Shown one piece after another: positions 29,989 to 39,892 of a stretch of DNA of 64,000 nt. Source of the stretch: Bacillus sp. Marseille-P3661 (GTDB lineage: Bacteria; Bacillota; Bacilli; Bacillales; Bacillaceae_J); the NCBI RefSeq assembly GCF_900240995.1, contig NZ_LT965955.1, positions 1-64,000 of the forward strand, written 5' to 3'. The notes under the pieces were generated by a model. It searched no databases. It had not been told where the DNA came from and worked only from the letters and a program-made list of their open reading frames with translations. A program made the translations under genes and the position numbers. Position 1 is the stretch's first letter, and each line of letters starts with the position of its first letter.

Positions 29989-32900
29989 CTAAACAGCTTC
30001 CTTCTCAAGTTCTGATAGCTTTTCTAAAAACTGTTTAATTATATTTAGCTGATCATGAATTGATTGACCTTTGTTCTCGACAATAATTTTAAGCTTTTCC
30101 TTTTGCTCATCCTGACCTAATCGAATCCAATTAATGAAATCACTCGATAACTTAACAACCTTTTCTACTTGTTTTGGTTGTCCATCCATCAATAGAGTAA
30201 TCTCATTCTTCTTTTGAATAATCGACTCAATGCCTTCTTGTTTCGCATAAATTTTTAATTTTGAGATTTCAAATAAGTACTCAACTTCCTTAGGGAACTC
30301 ACCAAAGCGGTCAATCATTTCATCCTGTAAGTCTTGAACCTCTTCTACTGTGTCAAGCGTACGGAAACGTTTATACATGTCAACTTTTTGCTTTGCATCA
30401 TCGATATAATCACTTGGTATATATGCATCAAGCTCAATATTGATTTCAACATCCTTTTGTTTGACCTTTTCCTCTGGGTTACCTTTACGTTCCTCAATCG
30501 CTTCTGCCAACATTTGAGAATACAAATCAAATCCAACAGAGTCAATGAAACCATGTTGCTCTGCACCTAATAAGTTTCCTGCTCCACGGATAGATAAATC
30601 CCGCATCGCAATTTTAAATCCGGAGCCTAATTCAGTAAATTCTTTGATAGCTTGAAGTCTTTTTTCAGCAACTTCAGTTAAAACCTTATCTTTCTGATAC
30701 GTAAAATATGCATACGCAACACGGTTTGAACGTCCAACGCGCCCTCTAAGCTGATACAGTTGAGATAGTCCCATTTTATCAGCATCATGAACAATAAGTG
30801 TATTTACATTTGGAATATCTACACCCGTCTCAATAATGGTCGTACTTACGAGTACATCAAACTCTCCCTCTAAAAATCCTAAAATGACAGACTCAAGTTC
30901 ATTTTCATTCATTTTCCCATGGGCATACGTTACCCGCGCATCAGGAACAAGCATCGAAATTTCTTCTGCCTTTTTCTCAATATCCTCGACACGATTATAT
31001 AAGTAATAGATCTGCCCTTCACGTGCCAACTCGCGTTCAATCGCTTCTCGAATTACACCAGGATTTGATTCAACGACATACGTTTGAATCGGAAAGCGAT
31101 TTTCCGGTGGTGTTTCAATTACTGATAAATCACGGACACCGAGCATTGACATGTGTAACGTCCGCGGTATTGGTGTAGCTGTTAATGTTAGTACATCAAC
31201 ATTCGCTTTTAATTTTTTAATTTTTTCCTTATGTGTGACACCAAAACGTTGTTCTTCGTCAATAACCAATAAACCTAAATCTTTATAAATAATATCCTTA
31301 GAAAGCAAACGATGCGTACCAACAACAACATCTACAGTTCCTGCCTTTAAACCCTTAATTGTTTCTGTTTGTTGTTTACGTGATCTGAATCTACTCAATA
31401 ATCCAACTTCAATAGGAAACCCTTGAAAGCGTTCTCTTATCGTTTCATAATGCTGTTGAGCTAATATCGTTGTTGGCACTAAGAAAGCAACCTGCTTTCC
31501 ATCCATTATAGCTTTAAAAACAGCCCGTATTGCTACTTCTGTTTTACCGTATCCTACATCACCACAAAGTAAGCGGTCCATCGGGCGTTCACTTTCCATA
31601 TCTTTTTTAATCTCTTCAATACAACGCAATTGATCTTCCGTCTCTTGATATGCGAACGATGCTTCTAATTCGCGCATTTCCTCTCCATCAACTGCATAAG
31701 CATGCCCTTTGCTTGCTTCACGCTCTGCATATAGCTTAATTAAGTCATCTGCGATATTTTGAACAGACTTTTGTACTTTGTTTTTAACTTTCTTCCAATC
31801 TGTACCGCCAAGTTTATAAACCTTTGGCTCTTTACCTTCAGAAGCCACAAATTTTTGCACCTGGTCAATTTGTTCTACTGGGACATAGAGTTTGTCATTA
31901 CCTTGATATTTAATATGGAGATAATCTTTATGAATCCCATTAATCTCCAGAGTTTCAATTCCTAAATACTTCCCGATACCGTGATTAATGTGAACAACGT
32001 AATCTCCTACTTTAAGCTCCGAATAGCTTTTAATCCGTTCAGCATTAGAAAGCTTTTGTCTACGTTTCTGTTTTTTTGCCTTTTTCTTAAACAGCTCTTC
32101 TTCTGTTATGACAGCTAAATGCTGCATTGGAAGTTCAAATCCTGTACTTAAATCACCTTTTATAATTTGAAAGCGATTTATAGATAATGGGGAATTCTCT
32201 GACAATACATCTGCCTCAATATCAAAGTCCGATAGAACATTAGCTAGTTTGTTGACTCTTTCTTCATTTGCCGCAATAAATACAACGGCATAATGTCCTT
32301 TCACCCAACGATCTAATTCACCTTTAAGCACATCCATTTGGCCATGGAAATTCTGCATCGATTTACAGGTTAAATTAATTATATTTTCTGGATGTGTATG
32401 TGGAACATGTCGTAGGAAAAGAGATAAGTAGAGTAAAGGTTTATTTGCCTTCTCTAATAATTCATGAAAATGATGGTGCATCGATAAATCAACAACTGTT
32501 TCCCCTTGTTGAATCAACGATGTTTGCCACTCAGCTTCTTCCTTATCTAAATTTTGAGACATTTCCTGAATTCGACTTATCTCATCCATAATAACTAGAC
32601 CTTTATTAGGAAGGAAGTCTAGTAAACTAGCACCCCGATCATAAAACATTTCCATATATTTATACATTTGTTGAAAGGTTTGTTTGCTCTTCAACTGTTC
32701 AATTTCATGTGTAATATTTTCAAGAAGCGCTTCCTTTGCTGCCTGATCTTTAACCTTTTTTAAGCTTTTTGCAAGGCCTTTCTCAAGCTGTTGAGCACCC
32801 TTTTCAAAATGTTCATCAAACAATATCACTTCTGATGCAGGACCAATCATTATTGTTTCACGTGTCTCAAGCGATCGTTGATCCTCAATATCGAAATGTC

Positions 32901-33513
32901 TAATTGAATCTATTTCTGTATCAAATAGCTCGATCCGAATAGGCATTTCTTCAGTTAGCGGGTAAATATCGATTATCCCACCGCGAATACTAAACTCCCC
33001 TGGAGTCGATACCATTGAAGCACGTTCATAGCCCATATTTACAAGCTTTAATAAAAAGGAGTCTACGTCAATATCTTCGCCAATGTTAAGATTGATTTGA
33101 CTTTTCTTCCAGATTTCTAGTGGTGGAAGTATTCTTCTTAATCCCGCTACTGGTGCAATCATAATACCTTTATTTTCATTACACCAATAGTTTAGTGCTT
33201 CTAATCGTTGTCCTTTTAGTTCTGGACTTGCAATAGCAATTTCTGATGCAATTAATTCATTAACTGGGTATAAATAAACTTCATCTTCACCAATTAACTC
33301 AATTAGATCATCGTATATTTTTTGAGCCTGATATAAATTATGTGTGATTATTAATTGTGGTCTTTTTGTTTCTTTGTATAAGGTAGCCATAAAAAGGGTT
33401 CTGGCAGATCCAGATAAACCAGCAACTAGCTGTTCCCTTAGACCTTCCTCGAAACCGTTAGCGACCGTCATAACTTCGCTGTTATTTAGAAAAAAGGACT
33501 GTAAACCTTGCAA
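29989..33513 (-). CDS. mfd: Transcription-repair coupling factor Mfd
   Basis: Removes RNA polymerase stalled at DNA damage and recruits UvrA. The 1174-residue protein has the N-terminal UvrB-like region, the RNA-polymerase-interacting domain (YVVHINHGIGKYLG, around residue 500), a RecG-like SF2 translocase with Walker A GDVGYGKTE near residue 650 and DEEQ near 749, motif VI (QLRGRVGRS), and a C-terminal TRCF domain. The start is TTG, with GGGAGG seven bases upstream. It follows fin and precedes spoVT, as in B. subtilis. Confidence 0.97.
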   Translation of the reverse strand: MQGLQSFFLNNSEVMTVANGFEEGLREQLVAGLSGSARTLFMATLYKETKRPQLIITHNLYQAQKIYDDLIELIGEDEVYLYPVNELIASEIAIASPELKGQRLEALNYWCNENKGIMIAPVAGLRRILPPLEIWKKSQINLNIGEDIDVDSFLLKLVNMGYERASMVSTPGEFSIRGGIIDIYPLTEEMPIRIELFDTEIDSIRHFDIEDQRSLETRETIMIGPASEVILFDEHFEKGAQQLEKGLAKSLKKVKDQAAKEALLENITHEIEQLKSKQTFQQMYKYMEMFYDRGASLLDFLPNKGLVIMDEISRIQEMSQNLDKEEAEWQTSLIQQGETVVDLSMHHHFHELLEKANKPLLYLSLFLRHVPHTHPENIINLTCKSMQNFHGQMDVLKGELDRWVKGHYAVVFIAANEERVNKLANVLSDFDIEADVLSENSPLSINRFQIIKGDLSTGFELPMQHLAVITEEELFKKKAKKQKRRQKLSNAERIKSYSELKVGDYVVHINHGIGKYLGIETLEINGIHKDYLHIKYQGNDKLYVPVEQIDQVQKFVASEGKEPKVYKLGGTDWKKVKNKVQKSVQNIADDLIKLYAEREASKGHAYAVDGEEMRELEASFAYQETEDQLRCIEEIKKDMESERPMDRLLCGDVGYGKTEVAIRAVFKAIMDGKQVAFLVPTTILAQQHYETIRERFQGFPIEVGLLSRFRSRKQQTETIKGLKAGTVDVVVGTHRLLSKDIIYKDLGLLVIDEEQRFGVTHKEKIKKLKANVDVLTLTATPIPRTLHMSMLGVRDLSVIETPPENRFPIQTYVVESNPGVIREAIERELAREGQIYYLYNRVEDIEKKAEEISMLVPDARVTYAHGKMNENELESVILGFLEGEFDVLVSTTIIETGVDIPNVNTLIVHDADKMGLSQLYQLRGRVGRSNRVAYAYFTYQKDKVLTEVAEKRLQAIKEFTELGSGFKIAMRDLSIRGAGNLLGAEQHGFIDSVGFDLYSQMLAEAIEERKGNPEEKVKQKDVEINIELDAYIPSDYIDDAKQKVDMYKRFRTLDTVEEVQDLQDEMIDRFGEFPKEVEYLFEISKLKIYAKQEGIESIIQKKNEITLLMDGQPKQVEKVVKLSSDFINWIRLGQDEQKEKLKIIVENKGQSIHDQLNIIKQFLEKLSELEKEAV

Positions 33514-33620
33514 CTTTATTCCTCCCCGTTACAAATACCAAAGCAGCTGCATAGCTATACTAGCTAATTGCAAATAGAAAAATGCTTTGGTTAATACCAA
33601 AGCGACTTATCTGTATTTTT

Positions 33621-33851
33621 TTATTGAATAAATGTATGTAGTGAATGATAATCCGGATTTCTCTCTAACGCTTCCTGACAATCTTCACAAATTGCTTTCA
33701 CATTAATATCTCCATTTGAATCATATTGTAACATATCTAATCGTTCTTCATCATTCAATAACTCAAATCCTAGGGCTCTTGATTCAATATTCGGTATGTC
33801 TACCTCGCCCATGTGAACGTTGCAATGCCTGCATTGATATCGTATAGGCAT
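33621..33851 (-). CDS. fin: Anti-sigma-F factor Fin (YabK)
   Basis: Small forespore protein that inhibits sigma-F and helps hand over to sigma-G. The 76-residue product has two cysteine pairs suited to zinc, CRHC at residues 8-11 and CEDC at about 56-59, and the RALGFELLNDEERLDMLQYD segment between them. Length and order (pth-fin-mfd) match B. subtilis yabK. An excellent forespore promoter stands upstream. Confidence 0.95.
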   Translation of the reverse strand: MPIRYQCRHCNVHMGEVDIPNIESRALGFELLNDEERLDMLQYDSNGDINVKAICEDCQEALERNPDYHSLHTFIQ

Positions 33852-33881
33852 AGTAATCCTCCTTCAAGGCAATCTTTATTA

Positions 33882-33911
33882 TAGTATGATCACCCAAAGG
33901 AAATAATATAC
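33882..33911 (-). promoter_or_regulatory. Sigma-G (and sigma-F) promoter of fin
   Basis: GTATA at 33907-33911, then 18 bp, then CATACTA at 33882-33888: a full match to the sigma-G pattern GHATR-N18-CATNHTA. The same bases read as GTATA-N15-GATCATACTA fit sigma-F with one mismatch. Both sigma factors transcribe fin in B. subtilis. Confidence 0.8.
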
Positions 33912-33915
33912 ATTG

Positions 33916-34488
33916 TTAGCTATCACTTTGCTTATTAAACTCATTCATCACTTCAACAAATGGACTTGTTAACCACTTTTCACATGCGTCTGCAGATTTA
34001 ACTATAGCGTTTTCAATTGTAGGGCGCTCCTCAGCACCAAACACTCCTAGGACATAGTCTGGAACTCTCATACCATTTGTAGGACGGTCTATCCCTATTC
34101 TTATTCGCTTAAAAGTTTGTGTACCTAAGTGCTGGATCGTTGATTTAATTCCATTATGTCCTCCAGCGCTACCCTTCGTTCTTAAGCGAATACTTCCTGT
34201 CGGCAAATCCAAATCATCATAGATAACTATAACATCTTCAAGCTCAATATCATAATAATCCATTAGCGGTTTAATAGATTCTCCAGATAAATTCATATAT
34301 GTTAAGGGCTTTAATAAAATTACCTTTTCTCCATTGATGATTCCGGATCCATATAATCCTTTAAATTTCTCTTTATTAAGCGGCAAATTCCACCGTTTAG
34401 ATAATTCATCTATAACCATAAATCCTACATTATGCCTTGTTTTCTCATAATCTTTCCCAGGATTACCCAACCCAATAAAGTATTTCAC
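33916..34488 (-). CDS. pth: Peptidyl-tRNA hydrolase (SpoVC)
   Basis: Releases peptides from tRNAs that fall off the ribosome. It has the N-terminal [20 protein letters not shown] with the catalytic histidine, [23 protein letters not shown] with the catalytic aspartate, and [11 protein letters not shown]. The 190-residue length is normal. It lies downstream of ctc, with a 223-bp gap that contains the ctc terminator. The gene is essential, and known as spoVC from a sporulation allele in B. subtilis. Confidence 0.96.
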   Translation of the reverse strand: MKYFIGLGNPGKDYEKTRHNVGFMVIDELSKRWNLPLNKEKFKGLYGSGIINGEKVILLKPLTYMNLSGESIKPLMDYYDIELEDVIVIYDDLDLPTGSIRLRTKGSAGGHNGIKSTIQHLGTQTFKRIRIGIDRPTNGMRVPDYVLGVFGAEERPTIENAIVKSADACEKWLTSPFVEVMNEFNKQSDS

Positions 34489-34663
34489 GTTTTAAATCCT
34501 CTCTTTACATTTTACTTACTATAATCTTTATTATAGCCATAAATTAGAAAAAGTGTAAGCATCTTAATAATCGCTGATCATTTAATGATGAAATAGACAA
34601 CTACATAAGCTAGCTTATCCAACATGAATAAACAGCAATCCTGATTTAAAGAAAAACGTAAAT

Positions 34664-34700
34664 TAAAAGACGTAACCATTGTCTAAACAATGGTTACGTC
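34664..34700 (-). terminator. Terminator of ctc
   Basis: Perfect 13-bp stem ACGTAACCATTGT/ACAATGGTTACGT, followed by TCTTTTAATTT on the minus strand. Confidence 0.88.
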
Positions 34701-34711
34701 CTAGTATATCA

Positions 34712-35344
34712 TTATTCTTCTGTTTCTTGCGAATTCTCTGTTGTAGCCTCAATATTTCCATCCGCTTGAACTTCTCCGGTATTCACTTCTTTTTCCAACT
34801 TAGGTTGTAGGATTGAAGCAATTACAGTATTAGCATCATCGAGAACTTCATATTTCCCATCAGTTTGAATATCATTAACCATGATTACATCTCCGATATC
34901 CATGTGTGAAATATCAATTTCTATCTTAGGCGGAATAGAAGTTGGTAGTGAACGAACAGATACTTGGTGTAAAGGTTGCTGAAGAACTCCACCTTCCTTG
35001 ACACCTTGAGCTTCACCAATAAGATGGATATTTACCTCAACATCTACTTTAGAAGACATATTGACAATGTAAAAATCAGCATGCACCACTTCGCCTTTTA
35101 AAGGATCTGTTTGAACATCATGTAGCATAACAGATTCCGTATCGCCACCGTCAATTTGGAGTTTTAGAATGCCATTTCGCCCTGATTCCTTCAATGTTTT
35201 AAGGAAATCAACAGAATTCAAATAAATATGTTTATTTGGCTTGTCCTTTCCATAAACAACGGCTGGCATTTTCCCTTCACGACGTAGATCTGTTTTTGAT
35301 GAATTTTTAAAGGTACTTCTTTCTTTTGCGGATAAAGTTGACAA
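34712..35344 (-). CDS. ctc: 50S ribosomal protein L25 / general stress protein Ctc
   Basis: TL5/CTC form of ribosomal protein L25 that binds 5S rRNA. The N-terminal L25 domain (TLSAKERSTFKNSSKTDLR, PAVVYGKDKPNKHIYL) is followed by the C-terminal beta domain (SVRSLPTSIPPKIEIDISHMD) and an acidic tail. The start is probably TTG at 35344 with GGAAGGTG six bases upstream, which aligns with the start of B. subtilis Ctc; a GTG three codons earlier is part of the ribosome site. It has 210 residues. Confidence 0.93.
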   Translation of the reverse strand: MSTLSAKERSTFKNSSKTDLRREGKMPAVVYGKDKPNKHIYLNSVDFLKTLKESGRNGILKLQIDGGDTESVMLHDVQTDPLKGEVVHADFYIVNMSSKVDVEVNIHLIGEAQGVKEGGVLQQPLHQVSVRSLPTSIPPKIEIDISHMDIGDVIMVNDIQTDGKYEVLDDANTVIASILQPKLEKEVNTGEVQADGNIEATTENSQETEE

Positions 35345-35388
35345 GATAATCACCTTCCCATTGGAATTTTGGTTGTTTATCTCTCAAT

Positions 35389-35415
35389 TTTCCCCAAAAG
35401 TCGACAAAATCAAAC
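35389..35415 (-). promoter_or_regulatory. Possible sigma-B promoter of ctc
   Basis: GTTTGA at 35410-35415, 15 bp, and GGGAAA at 35389-35394 resemble the sigma-B pattern GTTTAA-N12-15-GGGWAW. ctc is a classic sigma-B gene in B. subtilis. The match is partial, so this is a suggestion only. Confidence 0.4.
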
Positions 35416-35442
35416 GCTAAGATATTAAATTTGAAAAAATTA

Positions 35443-36396
35443 TTAATCAAATAATGTACTTACAGATTGTTCTTCATGGACACGGATAATCGCTTCACTA
35501 ATTAATGGCGCAACCGAAAGCTCCGTAATTTTGTCAATTTTCTTCTCTTGTGGAAGTGCTATGGTATTTGTAACAACAAGTTCTTTAATTTTAGAGTTAA
35601 TAATGCGGTCCATTGCTGGTCCAGATAGTACTGGGTGGGTACAGCATGCATAAACTTCCCTTGCACCATGTTCAACTAGGGCATTAGCTGCTAATGTTAT
35701 AGTTCCCGCAGTGTCGATAATATCGTCGATTAAAATAGCCGTTTTACCTTCAATATTACCTACAATATTCATTACTTCAGCTACATTCGGCCTTGGACGG
35801 CGCTTATCAATAATTGCAATCGGTGCTTTTAAGCGATCTGCCATTTTTCTAGCACGAGTAACCCCACCATGGTCCGGTGATACGATTACAACATCGTCGA
35901 AATTTTTATCTTTGAAATAGTCAGCCAAAATAGGTACTCCCATTAAATGGTCAATTGGAATGTCAAAGAATCCTTGAATTTGTGGAGCATGTAAGTCAAA
36001 TGCAATAACACGAGTAGCTCCTGCCGTTTCAATTAAGTTTGCTACTAGCTTAGCTGTGATCGGCTCACGTGAACGGGCTTTACGGTCTTGACGTGCATAC
36101 CCATAGTATGGGATAACAACATTTATCGTTTTAGCAGATGCACGTTTTAATGCATCAACCATGATTAATAGCTCCATTAGATGCTGGTTCACTGGTGAAC
36201 TTGTAGATTGAATGACATACACGTCACAACCGCGGATACTTTCTTCAATATTGATCTGTACCTCGCCATCGCTGAATCTAGAAACCATACATTTACCCAT
36301 TTCAATTCCGATATGTTCAACAATTTCTTCAGCTAAAGCGCGATTTGATCCAAGTGTAAATACCTTCAAATTGGGGTCAAGATATTGATTTGGCAT
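35443..36396 (-). CDS. prs: Ribose-phosphate pyrophosphokinase (PRPP synthetase)
   Basis: Makes PRPP from ribose 5-phosphate and ATP, for nucleotide, histidine and tryptophan synthesis. The sequence shows the class I features: [35 protein letters not shown], and the PRPP-binding [13 protein letters not shown] near residue 218. The length, 317, is as in B. subtilis. It follows glmU by 23 bp, and the pair is a usual operon. Confidence 0.97.
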   Translation of the reverse strand: MPNQYLDPNLKVFTLGSNRALAEEIVEHIGIEMGKCMVSRFSDGEVQINIEESIRGCDVYVIQSTSSPVNQHLMELLIMVDALKRASAKTINVVIPYYGYARQDRKARSREPITAKLVANLIETAGATRVIAFDLHAPQIQGFFDIPIDHLMGVPILADYFKDKNFDDVVIVSPDHGGVTRARKMADRLKAPIAIIDKRRPRPNVAEVMNIVGNIEGKTAILIDDIIDTAGTITLAANALVEHGAREVYACCTHPVLSGPAMDRIINSKIKELVVTNTIALPQEKKIDKITELSVAPLISEAIIRVHEEQSVSTLFD

Positions 36397-36419
36397 GACT
36401 AAAAATACCCTCCATTAAA

Positions 36420-37790
36420 TTAATTTTTCTTTTTTTCAATATAGCCTTCTTTATTCGTCTGTCTAGACCTTGCAATAGATAAACTATTAGCGGGTACATC
36501 TTCTGTAATAGTTGAACCTGCAGCAATAAATGAATTCTCGCCAATCGTAACAGGTGCAACTAAATTGGCATTACATCCTACAAAAACTCCATCTTCAATT
36601 TTTGTCAGATATTTTTTCTCACCATCATAATTTACTGTAATAGCGCCGCAACCAAGATTTACATCACGTCCTACTTCTGCATCACCGATATAACTTAGGT
36701 GAGATGCTTTACTTCCACGGCCGAAACTTGATTTTTTCACTTCTACGAAGTTTCCAATTTTAACCTCGTCTTCAATGTTGGATTGTGGGCGAATGTGTGC
36801 AAACGGGCCAATATTTACATCGCTTCCAATTGTACTATCATATGCTACTGAATGCTTTATCTCAGTACGATCACTAATGCTGCAATTACCTATTTCACTA
36901 TTCGGTCCTATTACACAGTCTTCTCCAATAATACTATTGCCTTTTATTACTGTACCTGGATAAATAATAGTATCAGCACCAATCACAGCATCAGATGAAA
37001 TGTATGTATTATTTATATCAATAATAGTTACACCATTTCTCATATGATTGCGATTAATTCTCTTTTTCATAATATCTTCGGCTTGAGCCAAAGCTATTCG
37101 ATCATTTACACCTAAGGTTTCTTCGAAATCACCTGTTTGATAAGCTGATACATTTTCACCATTGTTTTTTAGTATTTCAATAACATCTGGTAAATAAAAT
37201 TCACCTTGGGCATTATTATTATTTACATTTTTCAATGCTGCAAAAAGCGCTTGATTATCGAAACAATAAGTACCTGTATTAATTTCTTTAACTGTTAACT
37301 CAGTTTCACTCGCATCTTTATGTTCTACTATTTTTTCAACTAGTCCGTTATGATTTCGTAGCACTCGGCCATATCCTGTTGGGTCTTGCGCATAAGCTGT
37401 CAGTACAGTAGCTTTTGCATTTGTTGTTTCATGTTCATTTATTAGTGCCTTAATTGTATTTGCAGTAATTAATGGTGTGTCTCCGCAAATAACAAGGGTG
37501 ATGCCTTCTTGCTGTCCAAGAAGACCTTCTGCTTGCATTACTGCATGTGCAGTTCCCAGTTGCTCTGCTTGTAGCACATACTCACTTTTTTCACCTAAAT
37601 ACTGTTGAACCTTTTCAGCGCCATGACCAACAACAGTCACAATTTTGCTTACATCATCAAGTTGAGAAATTTGATCAACAACATGCTCAACCATCGGTTT
37701 GCCACAAACCGGATGTAATACTTTATATAATTTAGATTTCATCCTCGTTCCTTGACCTGCAGCTAAAATAACGGCAAAACGTTTTATCAT
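36420..37790 (-). CDS. glmU: Bifunctional N-acetylglucosamine-1-phosphate uridyltransferase / glucosamine-1-phosphate acetyltransferase
   Basis: Makes UDP-N-acetylglucosamine for peptidoglycan. The N-terminal uridyltransferase half has [11 protein letters not shown], and the C-terminal half (from about residue 250) is a left-handed beta helix of hexapeptide repeats ([29 protein letters not shown]-type [12 protein letters not shown]). With the ATG at 37790 and GGAGGT upstream it has 456 residues; an upstream in-frame start adds 10 residues without support. Also known as gcaD. Confidence 0.96.
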   Translation of the reverse strand: MIKRFAVILAAGQGTRMKSKLYKVLHPVCGKPMVEHVVDQISQLDDVSKIVTVVGHGAEKVQQYLGEKSEYVLQAEQLGTAHAVMQAEGLLGQQEGITLVICGDTPLITANTIKALINEHETTNAKATVLTAYAQDPTGYGRVLRNHNGLVEKIVEHKDASETELTVKEINTGTYCFDNQALFAALKNVNNNNAQGEFYLPDVIEILKNNGENVSAYQTGDFEETLGVNDRIALAQAEDIMKKRINRNHMRNGVTIIDINNTYISSDAVIGADTIIYPGTVIKGNSIIGEDCVIGPNSEIGNCSISDRTEIKHSVAYDSTIGSDVNIGPFAHIRPQSNIEDEVKIGNFVEVKKSSFGRGSKASHLSYIGDAEVGRDVNLGCGAITVNYDGEKKYLTKIEDGVFVGCNANLVAPVTIGENSFIAAGSTITEDVPANSLSIARSRQTNKEGYIEKKKN

Positions 37791-38001
37791 AAAAACCTCC
37801 AATTGCGCCTTATTTTCCATCTACGAATATATCCTAAAACCATGTGTATTTCAACAATTCCGTTAAAATGTACACAATTTTAAATGAAACCCTCTTTATA
37901 AAATCACATATTTTTTCTGTTTAGGAAAAATATTGAATAAAATAGCCTACGAGATAATATTTTACTAATTTCAGTTTAATATCTTTTAATTCTTGATATG
38001 T

Positions 38002-38030
38002 AAAAAACCCAACCAATAATGGTTGGGTTG
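38002..38030 (-). terminator. Terminator of spoVG
   Basis: Stem CCCAACCATT/AATGGTTGGG-like, followed by TTTTTTACA on the minus strand. Confidence 0.88.
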
Positions 38031-38053
38031 AGTTATTGATATTATTGTTGTTT

Positions 38054-38347
38054 TTATGAGGCTCCAGCTTCTTCGAACTCTACTTCGTCTAGTTCTCCTA
38101 CACGATGATACTCGGCTAAAACTGCATCTTGAATTTTACCACGAGTATTTGAATTAATTGGATGCGCTATATCACGAAATTCCCCATCAGGAGTACGTTT
38201 ACTTGGCATAGCCACAAATAAACCGTTATTTCCATCAATCACACGAATATCATGAACTACAAACTCATGATCTAGCGTAATGGAGGCGATGGCTCTCATG
38301 CGTCCTTCGGTGTTTACGCGGCGTAGTCTTACGTCAGTTACTTCCAT
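38054..38347 (-). CDS. spoVG: Regulatory RNA/DNA-binding protein SpoVG
   Basis: Small septation and sporulation regulator that binds nucleic acid. The protein has 97 residues from the ATG at 38347 (AAAGGTGGTG upstream), as in B. subtilis, with [10 protein letters not shown], the central [19 protein letters not shown] and the conserved [19 protein letters not shown] motif. An earlier in-frame start adds 11 residues not found in the family. It is preceded by a sigma-H promoter. Confidence 0.97.
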   Translation of the reverse strand: MEVTDVRLRRVNTEGRMRAIASITLDHEFVVHDIRVIDGNNGLFVAMPSKRTPDGEFRDIAHPINSNTRGKIQDAVLAEYHRVGELDEVEFEEAGAS

Positions 38348-38387
38348 CTGTATCACCACCTTTATCCTAAATAAAAACATATTACCA

Positions 38388-38415
38388 ATAATTCAACAAA
38401 ATCTTGTTAATTCCT
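38388..38415 (-). promoter_or_regulatory. Sigma-H promoter of spoVG
   Basis: AGGAATT at 38409-38415, 14 bp, and GAATTAT at 38388-38394 match the sigma-H pattern, with the same 14-bp spacing as I recall for the B. subtilis spoVG promoter. It lies about 40 bases upstream of the spoVG start. The spacer is itself a near-palindrome (AACAAGATTTTGTT). Confidence 0.8.
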
Positions 38416-38597
38416 TCTCGTTCATAAAAAATTCTTAAAATTTATCCTACTTTTTTATACTTTAAGACAAAATTGGCCTTTTTAAAGAAATAAAGCATAA
38501 GAAAAGAGGGCCTTTAGGTTTACCTTTTAGATATATTGTAATTTTCCATTAGGTCTAAATACGTGTTTGTCTAATCCGTTATGTAATTTGCTATTCT

Positions 38598-38972
38598 TTA
38601 TTTAGTTAAAGCAATTACCTCTATTTCTACTAATGCATCTTTGGGTAATCTAGCAACTTCAACACAAGATCTAGCAGGTTTATGGTTATCAAAATACTGA
38701 GCATATACCTCATTAACTTTTGCAAAGTCATTCATATCTTTTATAAAAACAGTTGTCTTTACAACAGTTTCTAATGAAGCCCCCGCTTCTTCTAAAACAG
38801 CCATAAGATTTGCAAAAACCTGATGTGTTTGTTGCTGAACATCACCATTAATCATCTCACCCTCGGGTGTTAACGGAATCTGCCCTGAACTGTAAAACAT
38901 ATTATTTACAATAATTCCTTGAGAGTATGGACCAATAGCTGCTGGTGCATTTTTTGTGTGAACCGTTTTCAT
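38598..38972 (-). CDS. ridA: Enamine/imine deaminase RidA (YabJ)
   Basis: Hydrolyses reactive 2-aminoacrylate and related enamines made by PLP enzymes. The 124-residue protein has the family features: [22 protein letters not shown], the [21 protein letters not shown] segment and the C-terminal [20 protein letters not shown] with the carboxylate-binding arginine. It follows purR by 12 bp; in B. subtilis yabJ is cotranscribed with purR and needed for full PurR repression of some genes. Confidence 0.95.
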   Translation of the reverse strand: MKTVHTKNAPAAIGPYSQGIIVNNMFYSSGQIPLTPEGEMINGDVQQQTHQVFANLMAVLEEAGASLETVVKTTVFIKDMNDFAKVNEVYAQYFDNHKPARSCVEVARLPKDALVEIEVIALTK

Positions 38973-38984
38973 AGTAGTTCCTCC

Positions 38985-39827
38985 TTATTCTTCTATTTTT
39001 AAAGGTTTAGTGAAACTAAAATAATTGCCTTCTTCCACCTTAATTAGTTTCTCCTTTACATCTACTGCCGATAAACGAACTAATGAAATATATTCGTCTA
39101 CTAATCGCTCTTCTATATCTTCAGCTTCTACTAATACACCAATTCCCGCGACATTTGCTTTAAATTCCTCTAATAGATTGACCATACCATTAATTGTCCC
39201 GCCCGCTTTCATAAAGTCATCTACTATTAGTACATTTGAACCCTCAGCTAAGCTTCTTCTAGCAAGGAGCATTGTCTGAATTCTACCAGTTGAGCCAGAA
39301 ACATAATTTATACTAACTGTAGAGCCTTCTGTAACCTTGCTGTCACGTCGAACTATAACAACTGGAACGTCTAAATAAGATGCAACGGCATGTGCAATTG
39401 GAATCCCCTTTGTTGCAACAGTCATAATAACATCAATTTTTCTGTCCGCAAAAACAGATGCAATAAGCCTTCCAATTTTATTAACTAACCTTGGATTCCC
39501 AAGAATATCTGTTAAATACAAATATCCCCCTGGTAATAACCGATCAGGTTTCTCAATTTGTTTACATAGCTCAGCTATAAATTCCTTTGCCTCCGATTCA
39601 GAGGCATGTGGAATATATTTCACACCGCCTGCAGCTCCCGGTACTGTATATAATGAGCCCATGCCCTGTTGTTCAAAGGTCATCTTAATGATAGCTAAAT
39701 CCTCACTTATCGATGACTTAGCCGCACCATACCGATCGGCAAAGAACGAAAGTGATACTAGTTGACGAGGATGGTCCAATAAATAGCTAGTCATATCTAC
39801 TAATCTTCCGCTACGTCTTATCTTCAT
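38985..39827 (-). CDS. purR: Purine operon repressor PurR
   Basis: Represses purine genes when PRPP is low. It has an N-terminal winged helix (about residues 1-72: RRSGRLVDMTSYLLDHPRQL, AAKSSISEDLAIIK) and a phosphoribosyltransferase-like C-terminal domain with the PRPP loop VLIVDDFMKAGGT. The ATG at 39827 follows GGGAGGG and gives 280 residues; an upstream start adds five residues within the ribosome site. Paired PurBox-like sequences overlap its own promoter, implying autoregulation. Confidence 0.96.
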   Translation of the reverse strand: MKIRRSGRLVDMTSYLLDHPRQLVSLSFFADRYGAAKSSISEDLAIIKMTFEQQGMGSLYTVPGAAGGVKYIPHASESEAKEFIAELCKQIEKPDRLLPGGYLYLTDILGNPRLVNKIGRLIASVFADRKIDVIMTVATKGIPIAHAVASYLDVPVVIVRRDSKVTEGSTVSINYVSGSTGRIQTMLLARRSLAEGSNVLIVDDFMKAGGTINGMVNLLEEFKANVAGIGVLVEAEDIEERLVDEYISLVRLSAVDVKEKLIKVEEGNYFSFTKPLKIEE

Positions 39828-39841
39828 ATGAAACCCTCCCA

Positions 39842-39892
39842 AAATCCGAATATTTTATAGTTAATATAACACTTTCATACGGATTTAATCAA
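39842..39892 (-). promoter_or_regulatory. purR promoter with paired PurBoxes
   Basis: A sigma-A promoter (TTGATT at 39887-39892, 17-bp spacer, TTATAT at 39864-39869) is overlapped by two inverted PurBox-like sequences. AAATCCGAATATT at 39842-39854 has one mismatch to AWWWCCGAACWWT, and the reversed AAATCCGTATGAA at 39874-39886 is weaker and fills the spacer. The arms are about 19 bp apart, close to the 16-17 bp usual for PurR operators. The -35 lies in the last codons of ispE. Confidence 0.65.
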
